A stretch of DNA of 15,745 nucleotides from Fidelibacterota bacterium UBA6817 (GTDB lineage Bacteria; Fidelibacterota; Fidelibacteria; Fidelibacterales; Fidelibacteraceae), in the NCBI GenBank assembly GCA_002452555.1, contig DKER01000183.1, positions 1 through 15,745 of the forward strand, read 5' to 3'. The notes under the pieces were generated by a model. That model saw only the letters and a list, made by a program, of their open reading frames with translations, made no database searches and was not told where the DNA came from. The translations under genes and the position numbers were made by a program. Below are positions 7,426 through 14,530 of this stretch, piece by piece. Within the stretch, counting starts at the first letter, position 1, and the number at the start of each line of letters is the position of its first letter.

Positions 7426-8249
7426 ATCCTTTTATTGATAAGTATCTGAAGGAAGCCTTAAAGGAAGGATCGGAAACGCATGTTCTGCAATTTCAGCGAC
7501 TTGATATTGATTGTATTGATACGTGGGAACTGACATATACATTCAAGGGCAAAGAATACACAATGGCTTTTACCGGCAGTGAATATGAAATTATTCCCGG
7601 GCTGAGTCCCATTTATGAGGTTGCTTATAAAGATTGGAAATCCGGCGTAAGAGCCGGCCGTTTTCTCTTTACTACCTGGGCATACAGACAATTGAAAAAA
7701 GCCAGAAGCATTGATGTTTATGAAATCAGCGAAAAGGTAAATGATGCGTTTTATGCTGTCAGCGAAAAAATCAACGCCCATTATAGTCTGGGTGTCAGGA
7801 TAGGGGGATTTTTATCGCTCTTTTTAGGGGCTTTCCTTGTTTATGCATGGTTTAAGGATGTGAATCCGGTGTTGGAATATGCTTCATTTATTAACAGACC
7901 TGACCATTTTCTTCATAAATATCATGCATGGGCTCAGGTGTTTATATTTCTTGCCCTTGGATTTTGGAGTATTGATAAATCCGAACAGCTCGCCCGCCGA
8001 TTTAAAACATTTTTTCCCCATGCTCTCTTGAGAATTATTGCAGGAATTATCATTACGCTTATATTTTTTACCCTGTCACTGGTACTTCTGGGACTTTTAA
8101 ATGTTACGGGAATAACCATATTGGCTGATTTCGGACTCCTGCTGGTTCATTGGATATTGAGAATCTTTCTGTTCTTCCTCGGACTGGTTATTGCTGTTAT
8201 CTATTATGTGATAAAATTTATTGGAGGGATTATAACCAGGATCTTCTGA
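7398..8249 (+). pseudogene. C-terminal membrane part of the zinc-finger protein, separated by a frameshift
   Basis: The frame is open from the G4 tract to 8249, with no stop; the first in-frame ATG is 7563 (MAFTGSEYEI), with no ribosome site, so this is best read as the rest of the previous gene. The restored product would be about 598 residues. The segment has a soluble part with WELTYTFKGKEYTM and EVAYKDWKSGVRAG, then about four membrane segments: near VRIGGFLSLFLGAFLVYAW, AQVFIFLALGFWSI, IIAGIIITLIFFTLSLVLLG, and a long hydrophobic C-terminus ending GGIITRIF. Zinc domain inside or outside cannot be fixed from sequence alone. The function is unknown; a membrane-bound quality-control or scaffold role is only a guess. 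A sequencing error at the G tract is a real alternative to a pseudogene. Confidence 0.65.
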
Positions 8250-8346
8250 TAACTCGATTGTTTCAGTGTACGGTTGTAATGAGATGTAAAAATTTTCATA
8301 ATTCTCTTATATAATCATACGGCACAATCATACCTTCACAATCCCA

Positions 8347-8382
8347 ATTAATCTTAATCTTGAATCTTAAATTTTAAACTTT
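8347..8382. repeat. Short degenerate tandem repeat (6-7 bp period)
   Basis: The sequence between the convergent genes contains successive AATCTT/GAATCTT/AAATTTT/AAACTTT units; on the minus strand these read as GTTTAA-, ATTTAA-, GATTCAA- and GATTAA-like words. It runs into the nhaC-type stop codon at 8374-8376. It resembles in style, not in exact sequence, the 8-bp repeat after the tRNA near the right end. The rest of the 8250-8373 spacer shows no clear terminator or gene. Confidence 0.4.
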
Positions 8383-10074
8383 CTTCCCGAACAGCCGGAT
8401 AAGTGCGGCAACAGCAGCAATTCCCAAAAGAAGCGGTATCCAAACCGGCCAACCCAATCCTGCAGGAATATATCCAAAGAGGACTGCAATGACGGCAACC
8501 GGAACGGCATACCCCAATTGCGTTCGCGTATGATCGATATGGTCACATGCAGCACCCATGGAAGACAGGATGGTTGTGTCTGAAATCGGCGAACAATGGT
8601 CTCCAAAAATTGCGCCGGTTAAAACAGCGCCAATGCTCATCGCCATAAATCCTCTTGACGGATCCATGGCATATGCCAATGGAATGGCAAGAGGCATTAA
8701 GATTCCCATTGTCCCGAATGAAGTCCCGGTTGCAAAGGAAATGGATGCTCCCAGGAGAAAAATCAAGGATGACAGAAGGAATGGCGGTATGGTTTCGGAT
8801 AAAATGGAAACCAGATAAACGGCCGTACCCAGTTCGTTCACGATTCCGCTCAGAGACCAGGCAAGGACGAGTATAATAACGGTTATCAGCAGTGCCTTTG
8901 CACCCTGAATCCATGTTTCAACTGCCTGGATCCATGTGATTATTTTCCTGGATACTCCCATAAACATTGCAATAATCCCGGCAAGAAGAGCTGCCTGAAG
9001 AAGAACTATACTTGCGTCTGATGCACTAAATGCTTCACGGATCGCTAAAAACGACAAAGGCGCCGAGCGGACCTGTTCAGCCAAAACAGTGTTTTCTCCG
9101 GCAATTATGGCAGTGAAGCCGTTGTAATACAAACCCAGAAAAGCTGATATAATCAGTGTCAGAATCGGTACAACAGCATTGGAAACCTTAAGCGGAATAC
9201 CTTTTTCAGGTTGCACCGCCAGGGCATCTGTATCAATCATGGGCTGTGCCACTGTGCCGTGAACATTCCCAGTTGTCCGGGTTCTTTTTTCTGCATGATA
9301 CATGGGACCGAATTCGCGGAGCATCCAGATACCAATGAAAATAAAAACCAATATGAAAATATTATAAAAGCGGTAAGGGATGGTTCTGATAAACATTCCG
9401 TAAACATTTTCATTCAGACCAAGGGCTGTATACCCTTCATTGATCAATCCAAGTTCATATCCGATCCATGTAGAAATCAGGGCAATACCGGCAATCGGTG
9501 CTGCGGTGGCATCAATGATAAATGCCAGTTTTTCGCGAGAAATGCGCATTTTATCCGTAACAGGCCGCATTATGGGGCCTACTGTCAAGGAATTTGCATA
9601 GTCGTCAAAAAAAATGAAAAGCCCCATACACCACGTGTAAAATTGTGCCGAACGGGGGGATCGTGCACGTCTTGAAAGAGCTTCGGCAATAGCTTTTGCA
9701 CCGCCAATTCTAGATATGACACCAATAAGTCCGCCGATGGCCAATGTTTGAAGAACAATTCCCGCATTCCAGGAAGATGATAAACTGGCCTGCATTTCAA
9801 AAGTCAGTCGGATAAAACCCTTCCAGAGTGAATTCAGGAAACCGTCAGTATTCAGACTGAGCAGAAAGGAACCGGAATAAATACCGATAAACAGGGAGAG
9901 TATGACATTTCGTGTTATAAAGGCCAATAGAATTGCCAGGAGGGGAGGGAGTAATGTTAACAAACCCCATTGCGTGGCATTGATTTCTCCCGGGGAAAGT
10001 TCTCCTGCAAAGAGGGAGCTGTTAAAAATACAAATTATGAGACAAAACAGGATTTTTGATTTTTCCCGGATCAT
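8374..10074 (-). CDS. Na+/H+ antiporter, NhaC family
   Basis: The 566-residue protein starts at ATG 10074, preceded on the minus strand by GGGAG at normal spacing. It opens with a possible signal-like segment (ILFCLIICIFNSSLFAGE) and then about 11-13 membrane segments. NhaC-type motifs are visible: GGLIGVISRIGG, FFDDYANSLTVGPIMRPVTDK (the conserved DDYAN/T region), and IGAVLTGAIFGDHCSPISDTT, the GDHCSPISDT signature of this family; GTSFGTMGILMPLAIPLAYA is also typical. Members exchange Na+ for H+ at the inner membrane, and some relatives exchange other solutes (malate-lactate type), so ion specificity is inferred. It stands alone, convergent with the zinc-finger gene and divergent from the DJ-1 gene. 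The frame is intact, and no lesion is seen. Confidence 0.9.
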   Translation of the reverse strand: MIREKSKILFCLIICIFNSSLFAGELSPGEINATQWGLLTLLPPLLAILLAFITRNVILSLFIGIYSGSFLLSLNTDGFLNSLWKGFIRLTFEMQASLSSSWNAGIVLQTLAIGGLIGVISRIGGAKAIAEALSRRARSPRSAQFYTWCMGLFIFFDDYANSLTVGPIMRPVTDKMRISREKLAFIIDATAAPIAGIALISTWIGYELGLINEGYTALGLNENVYGMFIRTIPYRFYNIFILVFIFIGIWMLREFGPMYHAEKRTRTTGNVHGTVAQPMIDTDALAVQPEKGIPLKVSNAVVPILTLIISAFLGLYYNGFTAIIAGENTVLAEQVRSAPLSFLAIREAFSASDASIVLLQAALLAGIIAMFMGVSRKIITWIQAVETWIQGAKALLITVIILVLAWSLSGIVNELGTAVYLVSILSETIPPFLLSSLIFLLGASISFATGTSFGTMGILMPLAIPLAYAMDPSRGFMAMSIGAVLTGAIFGDHCSPISDTTILSSMGAACDHIDHTRTQLGYAVPVAVIAVLFGYIPAGLGWPVWIPLLLGIAAVAALIRLFGKKV

Positions 10075-10105
10075 GAAGATCTCCCGTATTCAGGTTTTGT
10101 TTATT

Positions 10106-10118
10106 CAAGTCGGACTTG
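10106..10118. promoter_or_regulatory. Small dyad in divergent promoter region (weak candidate)
   Basis: In the 119-base space between the divergent antiporter and DJ-1 genes, CAAGT-CGG-ACTTG forms a 5-bp dyad. Outer TATT/AATA bases extend it with a two-base bulge. It could be an operator or a chance hairpin. No -35/-10 pair of good quality with correct spacing was found for either gene in this region. Confidence 0.25.
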
Positions 10119-10193
10119 TGAATAGTTTACAATTCCGTTATCTTTTTTACAAAGATTTATACCTTTCCGGGAAATGTGAAACAGGGAGGTTCT

Positions 10194-10760
10194 ATGAATA
10201 ACGTGAAAGTGCTGATTCCTTTGGCTGAAGGATTTGAAGAAATTGAAGCTGTAACGATTATTGATGTTCTCAGGCGGGCAGGGGCCGACGCTGTCAGCGC
10301 CGGGTTGGCTGGAAGGAACGTCTCGGGTTCACATAAAATCCGGCTTGAAACAGATGTGCTTTTGGATGACGTTTTGGATAAGGCATGGACCATGATCGTT
10401 TTTCCGGGAGGCCGAAGCGGCGTAGAAAACCTCCTGGCAGATGAGCGAATATTGAAACTGGTTCAAAATCATTGTCAAAAAGGGCATGATATTGCTGCCA
10501 TATGCGCTGCTCCCAGAATTTTGGATAAGGCCGGTATAACACAGAGAAAACCCATTACAGTTCACCCTGCCGAGAAGCCGTTTATAAGCGAGTCACAAAT
10601 ACGGGACCAGGCTGTTGTTGACGAAGGAACAATAATAACGGGCCGGAGCGCCGGCGCTGCCATGGAATTTTCATTGACCCTGGTCCGACGCCTTTTTGGT
10701 GATGAAAAATGGAAAGACGTAGAAAGGGGATTGCTTTCCGGAGTTACGATTGGAAAATAA
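10194..10760 (+). CDS. DJ-1/PfpI (YajL-like) family protein
   Basis: I chose ATG 10194 over the in-frame GTG at 10176 because GGGAGG sits six bases before it and the family core starts immediately (KVLIPLAEGFEEIEA). The 188 residues match DJ-1 length. The family's key residues are present: glutamate E18 in GFEEIEA, the reactive cysteine C104 in AAICAAP at the nucleophile elbow, and H124 in TVHP. The GGRSGVENL loop and SAGAAMEFSL end are also typical. DJ-1 and YajL proteins are cytosolic oxidative or carbonyl-stress protection proteins; deglycase/glyoxalase activity is reported for the family but debated. The last 11 bases overlap the next gene, so the two are co-translated. The start of the transcript is in the spacer from the antiporter gene. 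Confidence 0.9.
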   Translation: MNNVKVLIPLAEGFEEIEAVTIIDVLRRAGADAVSAGLAGRNVSGSHKIRLETDVLLDDVLDKAWTMIVFPGGRSGVENLLADERILKLVQNHCQKGHDIAAICAAPRILDKAGITQRKPITVHPAEKPFISESQIRDQAVVDEGTIITGRSAGAAMEFSLTLVRRLFGDEKWKDVERGLLSGVTIGK

Positions 10761-11427
10761 ACTCTATCTTTTTGATATAGACGGAACACTCATCCATGCG
10801 GGAAAAACCCCGTCACGGGTCTTTGCCGAAAGCATCGAAACGGTTACAGGGACTCCTGTTGTTTTTCCTGGGGGAATCTTTCTGGGACGGACCGACACGT
10901 TTATTATCCGGGAAATGCTCCGATTGATTGACCTGCCCCCCGCTGACGGATATTACGACAGGATAAAAAAACAATTTATTCAGAGAATGAAGGATGAATT
11001 CCCCGTTTCCGCAGACGGTTTTGTTATTCCGGGTGCTTTGGAATTTGTTCAGCAAATTTCAGCGGATCCTCGCATAAACATCGGACTGGTAACCGGGAAT
11101 TTTTATGCAACGGCATATATTAAGCTGGACAAGTTTGGGCTTGCGTCATATTTTCCTTCCGGGGGATTTGGCGAGGATGGGGAAGAAAGAATTGAATTGG
11201 TTTTTCGGGCAGTGGAGAGAGTCTCCATGCCATATAAAAAAGATTTTCTGCCGGAGAATATAACGGTTTTTGGCGACACCAGCCGTGATATAGAAAGTGC
11301 CCGATATTATGGATACCGTTCTGTTGGCGTTAGTCATGTCAGGGATAAAACGGACTTGGCAGCCGCTAAACCGGATAAACTAATCGATAATTTTTTTGAA
11401 CTGATGGAAGGAAACGGGACGTTATGA
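10750..11427 (+). CDS. HAD-superfamily phosphatase (phosphoglycolate phosphatase-like)
   Basis: The start is TTG at 10750, inside the end of the DJ-1 gene, with GGAG a few bases before it; no ATG fits because the catalytic motif starts at residue 8. The 225 residues show HAD motif I FDIDGTL (nucleophile D9, acid D11), motif II LVTGN, and motif IV FGDTSRDIESA (D/D magnesium ligands), with an alpha-helical cap between motifs I and II as in the phosphoglycolate phosphatase-like group. The substrate is not predictable. Coupling to a DJ-1 protein suggests a damage-repair or metabolite-clearing pair, since phosphoglycolate-type phosphatases often remove side products, but this is inference. The gene ends 229 bases before the convergent trpB gene. 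Confidence 0.85.
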   Translation: MENKLYLFDIDGTLIHAGKTPSRVFAESIETVTGTPVVFPGGIFLGRTDTFIIREMLRLIDLPPADGYYDRIKKQFIQRMKDEFPVSADGFVIPGALEFVQQISADPRINIGLVTGNFYATAYIKLDKFGLASYFPSGGFGEDGEERIELVFRAVERVSMPYKKDFLPENITVFGDTSRDIESARYYGYRSVGVSHVRDKTDLAAAKPDKLIDNFFELMEGNGTL

Positions 11428-11593
11428 TGTGCTTATAGCAGCCCGGATCTGTGAGATCGCAGGTGAGGATGTCATCCGGATCATCCAATTTATGACTGAC
11501 GGTCAGATAATGTTCATTTTTCCAGTCAACCTGAATATAATCAACCGATAATAAAGTTCATACAAAGAGCCTGTTGATTTTTTATGGGAAAAG

Positions 11594-11623
11594 AAAAAGG
11601 GGACTGATTTAACTGTCCCCTTT
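11594..11623 (-). terminator. Rho-independent terminator for the trpRB operon
   Basis: AAAGGGGAC (11596-11604) and GTCCCCTTT (11615-11623) form a perfect nine-base stem with a ten-base loop. Read on the minus strand the stem is followed by TTTTTCTTTT, the U-tract of a terminator, 34 bases after the trpB stop. It could work weakly the other way for the HAD gene, but no good T-run follows on the plus strand. The rest of 11428-11593 has no gene that I can support. Confidence 0.85.
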
Positions 11624-11656
11624 AACGAAGGTTCTATGAAAAGCGGTACGTAAGGT

Positions 11657-12868
11657 TCAGACACCGTAAGCCTTCCCGTATTTATTATAGACAAACTCAA
11701 TGTCTTTGTCACCGCGTCCTGAAAGATTCACAAGAATAGACGCTGTTTTGGGAAGGGTTGGGGCCAGTTTCATGGCAAAGGCAACAGCATGGGCGCTCTC
11801 AAGGGCAGGGATCAGTCCTTCAACCCTGGAGAGTTCAAAAAAGGCATCTATCGTTTCCTTGTCGTTGGCTGTTACATATTGCACCCGTTTGATATCTTTA
11901 AGGAAGCTGTGCTGGGGACCGACGGAAGGATAGTCGAGACCGCTGGCAACCGAATAAACTCTTAACGGGTTCCCATCGCTGTCCTGGAGCAAATAAGACC
12001 GAAAGCCATGAATAATCCCAGGCTTGCCGAGAGTTAGGGTAGCGGCATGCTCGCCTTCATTCAGACTCAGTCCGGAAGGTTCCACACCATACATGGCTAC
12101 ATCCTTATCCTCCAGAAAGGCATTAAACAGTCCCATGGCATTTGAACCGCCGCCGACACAGGCAATGAGGCAATCCGGTAACGTTCCCTTCATTTCCTGG
12201 AATTGTTCCCGCGCTTCGCGGCCGACAATACTTTGAAAATCGCGGACCATCATGGGAAAAGGGTGGGGACCCACAACAGAACCAATGGCATAGAAAATAT
12301 TCACCGGGTCTCCCATGTAGGCTTCAAATGCCGCATCCACTGCATCTTTTAATGTTCGCGTACCTCTGTCGACCGGAACAACCCGTGTTCCCAAAATTTT
12401 CATTCGGGTCACATTCGGATGTTCTTTTTCCATATCGATTTCACCCATGTAGATATCACATGGCATGTCAAGAAGTGCAGCTGCCGTTGCAAGTGCTACG
12501 CCGTGTTGACCGGCACCGGTTTCGGCAATAACTTTCTTTTTGCCCATCTTTTTAGCCAGCAGAACTTCGCCCAAACAGTGATTGATTTTATGTGCACCCG
12601 TATGGTTCAGATCTTCCCGTTTAAAGTAGATTTGTGCACCGTTGAGTTTGTTGGAAAGGCTTACAGCATGAAAAATGGGACTAGGCCTGCCCACATAATG
12701 CTTGTATAGGTATGCGAGTTCTTTTTGAAAAGCTTCGTCATTCCGAATTTTTTCATACGCTTCCGTAATTTCCTGCAGAATAGATTCCAGCTGAGGCGGA
12801 ACAAAGGTTCCTCCGTATTCTCCAAAGTATCCTCTTGTATCCGGTATGTTTTGATATGAAACGCTCAT
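11657..12868 (-). CDS. trpB: Tryptophan synthase beta chain
   Basis: The 403-residue protein is TrpB, the PLP enzyme that condenses indole with L-serine to give tryptophan. The start overlaps the trpR stop by four bases (ATGA). The PLP lysine is K94 in HTGAHKIN, the catalytic glutamate is E116 in AETGAGQHG, and the PLP phosphate loop is [19 protein letters not shown] at the start and GRGDKD near the end are the usual TrpB1 marks. The length is normal and the frame intact. No trpA gene (indole source) lies in this window, and the operon ends after trpB at a terminator. So the enzyme either works with a TrpA encoded elsewhere or uses indole taken up or made by other means. It is the more canonical TrpB1 type. 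Confidence 0.95.
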   Translation of the reverse strand: MSVSYQNIPDTRGYFGEYGGTFVPPQLESILQEITEAYEKIRNDEAFQKELAYLYKHYVGRPSPIFHAVSLSNKLNGAQIYFKREDLNHTGAHKINHCLGEVLLAKKMGKKKVIAETGAGQHGVALATAAALLDMPCDIYMGEIDMEKEHPNVTRMKILGTRVVPVDRGTRTLKDAVDAAFEAYMGDPVNIFYAIGSVVGPHPFPMMVRDFQSIVGREAREQFQEMKGTLPDCLIACVGGGSNAMGLFNAFLEDKDVAMYGVEPSGLSLNEGEHAATLTLGKPGIIHGFRSYLLQDSDGNPLRVYSVASGLDYPSVGPQHSFLKDIKRVQYVTANDKETIDAFFELSRVEGLIPALESAHAVAFAMKLAPTLPKTASILVNLSGRGDKDIEFVYNKYGKAYGV

Positions 12869-13152
12869 TGTTTGATTTCCTCTTCTTTTAGGTGTTTGTC
12901 AAGTATGTTACGTGTTACTGAATTCTTCTTTTTCAGTATTTTTGATCCGCGGGTGATCTTGCACAGACTGATATGATGGCGGGCAGCGATTGTCCGCTGT
13001 GTATCACCCCTGTAAAGTTCCTTGACAAGTTGCCATCGAAGAGCAAAATCGTCGATCTCTTTTGGGGTAAGAATTTCCCGAATGAAGTTCCTCATGACAA
13101 TCGGGTCTGTGATTTCAGCAAGAACATTTGCAAAGTCAACGGGTGATTGCAT
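12865..13152 (-). CDS. trpR: Trp operon repressor family protein
   Basis: The 95-residue protein has the TrpR helix-turn-helix fold: [13 protein letters not shown] (dimer and ligand part), then [25 protein letters not shown] for the DNA-reading HTH. TrpR is a dimer that binds L-tryptophan and then its operator. R39 and R68 align with E. coli R54 and R84, which contact tryptophan, so corepressor sensing seems kept. It is the first gene of a two-gene unit with trpB (overlap ATGA, 12865-12868), as in the trpR-trpB-trpA order known from Chlamydia. The ribosome site is CGGAG, seven bases before the ATG. The dyads just upstream point to autoregulation. The C-terminal KKKNSVTRN is poorly conserved but of normal length. 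Confidence 0.88.
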   Translation of the reverse strand: MQSPVDFANVLAEITDPIVMRNFIREILTPKEIDDFALRWQLVKELYRGDTQRTIAARHHISLCKITRGSKILKKKNSVTRNILDKHLKEEEIKQ

Positions 13153-13164
13153 TCTCGTCTCCGT

Positions 13165-13182
13165 GTTTCTATTGGTAGAAAC
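13165..13182. promoter_or_regulatory. Candidate TrpR operator 1 (18-bp dyad at the -10)
   Basis: GTTTCTA-TTGG-TAGAAAC is a seven-base perfect inverted repeat spanning 18 bp. It starts 13 bases before the trpR ATG and covers the -10 and transcription start, so a bound repressor would block RNA polymerase. E. coli TrpR also uses an 18-bp dyad. The sequence differs from the E. coli CTAG-type half-site, so binding by this TrpR is inference. In RNA it could also fold as a small hairpin. Confidence 0.6.
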
Positions 13183-13208
13183 ATACGAAAAGAATCGTAT
13201 TCTGCCAA
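13180..13208 (-). promoter_or_regulatory. trpR: Candidate sigma70-type promoter of trpR-trpB
   Basis: Read on the minus strand: TTGGCA (13203-13208, 5 of 6 matches to the -35 consensus), a 17-base spacer (13186-13202), then TATGTT (13180-13185, 4 of 6 to the -10 consensus). A-rich runs (13211-13232 on the plus strand as T-runs) lie directly upstream of the -35 as a possible UP element. The two 18-bp dyads overlap this promoter. The gap from the -10 to the ATG is 27 bases. Confidence 0.65.
13183..13200. promoter_or_regulatory. Candidate TrpR operator 2 (18-bp dyad in the promoter spacer)
   Basis: ATACGA-AAAGAA-TCGTAT is an 18-bp dyad with six-base arms. It abuts dyad 1 exactly and lies between the -35 and -10. 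Tandem TrpR dimers at abutting operator sites are known from E. coli. The arm sequence differs from dyad 1, so the two may not be bound by the same protein. Confidence 0.5.
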
Positions 13209-13326
13209 ATGTTTTTTATTTTTTTTATTACTATGCTTCATATTTCTTACATTTTCATACAGTTAGGGTTTTACGGATTGTTTAGACAAGCCGGTTAAAG
13301 TGATAAAAAAGGGAAAAGGACTTCAT

Positions 13327-14478
13327 ATGCGCATACTGTCTGTCAATACAAAAGGCGGTTTCTTTGGCGGTATAGAAAATACGCTTTATCGTATGGCCTT
13401 GCTCTTTCAGGAACAGGGTTGGGAAAATATTGGTTTGTTTGAAACCGAAACTGATCAAACCTCCGCCTTTTATACTCCTTTCAGACAGGTTTGGCTTATG
13501 GATGATATTTCTCTGTATGATCTTCGCCAAAAAATCAAAGATGTAGATGTGGTTATTGTCCATAAAATTACACAGCCCCGGTTATTTGATTACTTGCTGG
13601 ACCACTATCCGGTTATTGTGATGGTCCATGATCATGATTATTACTGTCCCAGGAAATATAAATATTTTCCATTCATTCATACCGATTGCAAACGGCCATT
13701 CCATCCGGTTTATTGTTCGCTTTGTTCAGGAATGCTGAACAGAGGGGAAGGTAAAATTCCCTTTAAGCCTATCAGTGTTTTTAAAAATTATCGTATGCTC
13801 AGCAGGCTGAAAAAGGCATATCGCGTTGTAATTTTAAGTGAGTTTATGAGACAGAACCTGATTCTGAACCAGATTCCCCCGAATCGAATACTAAAAATTC
13901 ACCCATTTATAGAACAACAAAAAGTGTTGCCGAATAAAAAGAAAGGGTTAACCGAACTGTTGTTTATAGGACAAATAATACCGGCCAAGGGTGTAGATTT
14001 GCTTGTTGAGATGATGCCTTTTCTAAGAAATGCCTGTCATTTAACAATAGTCGGAGCAGGAATTCAGATTCCACAAATATCAAAACTTATTGAAAAATAT
14101 GAACTGAAATCTGTGATAACATTGGCCGGGTGGGTTAAGGATCCGGGGGAATATTACAAAAAAGCAGATATTGTTATCCTTCCCTCCCGGTGGCAGGAAC
14201 CTTTTGGGTTAGCCGGCGTGGAGGCTTTTTCCTATGGAATCCCTGTGGTTGCCAGCGACGTGGGAGGAATTCATGAGTGGCTTATTGACTCATGCAACGG
14301 AATCAGAGTGCCGGCCAACGATGTCAAAGCTCTGGCTTCGGCCGTGGATACATTGATTGACCAGCCCGACCTGCTTAGACAATTTGGTCAGAACGGAAGG
14401 GATTCCGTGGGTAAAATATATTCTAAAGAAAAATTTCTAGAACAGTTTAAAATTATTCTGGAAGGAATTAATGCGTAA
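13327..14478 (+). CDS. Glycosyltransferase family 4 (GT-B fold)
   Basis: I prefer ATG 13327 over GTG 13300, because AGGA sits eight bases before it and the Rossmann strand begins there (MRILSVNTKGGFFGGIENTL). The 383-residue protein has the two GT-B Rossmann domains. The C-terminal domain shows LLFIGQIIPAKGVDLL, LTIVGAG and the donor site EPFGLAGVEAFSYGIPVVASDVGG, with E-x7-E spacing typical of retaining GT4 enzymes (NDP-sugar to a surface glycan or lipid). A cysteine-rich stretch near 120-145 (DHDYYCPRKY, then CKRP and CSLC) resembles the Cys cluster seen in a subset of GT4 proteins. The gene stands alone, divergent from trpR, so the sugar and acceptor are unknown. The frame is intact. Confidence 0.85.
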   Translation: MRILSVNTKGGFFGGIENTLYRMALLFQEQGWENIGLFETETDQTSAFYTPFRQVWLMDDISLYDLRQKIKDVDVVIVHKITQPRLFDYLLDHYPVIVMVHDHDYYCPRKYKYFPFIHTDCKRPFHPVYCSLCSGMLNRGEGKIPFKPISVFKNYRMLSRLKKAYRVVILSEFMRQNLILNQIPPNRILKIHPFIEQQKVLPNKKKGLTELLFIGQIIPAKGVDLLVEMMPFLRNACHLTIVGAGIQIPQISKLIEKYELKSVITLAGWVKDPGEYYKKADIVILPSRWQEPFGLAGVEAFSYGIPVVASDVGGIHEWLIDSCNGIRVPANDVKALASAVDTLIDQPDLLRQFGQNGRDSVGKIYSKEKFLEQFKIILEGINA

Positions 14479-14530
14479 TTGTTGTATGAATTCAGTTATT
14501 TCTATTATCTAAACGATCAGGAGCAATAAA

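Noticed and set aside
1..8249. New defence or anti-phage system
   Set aside because: No nuclease, helicase, toxin, reverse transcriptase or other defence domain was recognised; the genes are transport, membrane and regulatory types.
8558..8876. Plus-strand ORFs opposite the antiporter gene
   Set aside because: They are reverse-strand shadows of conserved antiporter motifs, with no ribosome sites or family likeness.
11400..11556. Protein-like open stretch on the minus strand (VDYIQVDWKNEHYLTVSHKLDD and on)
   Set aside because: About 50 residues with no start codon or ribosome site, overlapping the 3' end of the HAD gene, and not recognised. It may be a gene relic, but I cannot support it.
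13022..13285. Plus-strand ORF opposite trpR
   Set aside because: It is antisense to the well-supported trpR gene and its promoter, and its translation is low-complexity and unfamiliar.
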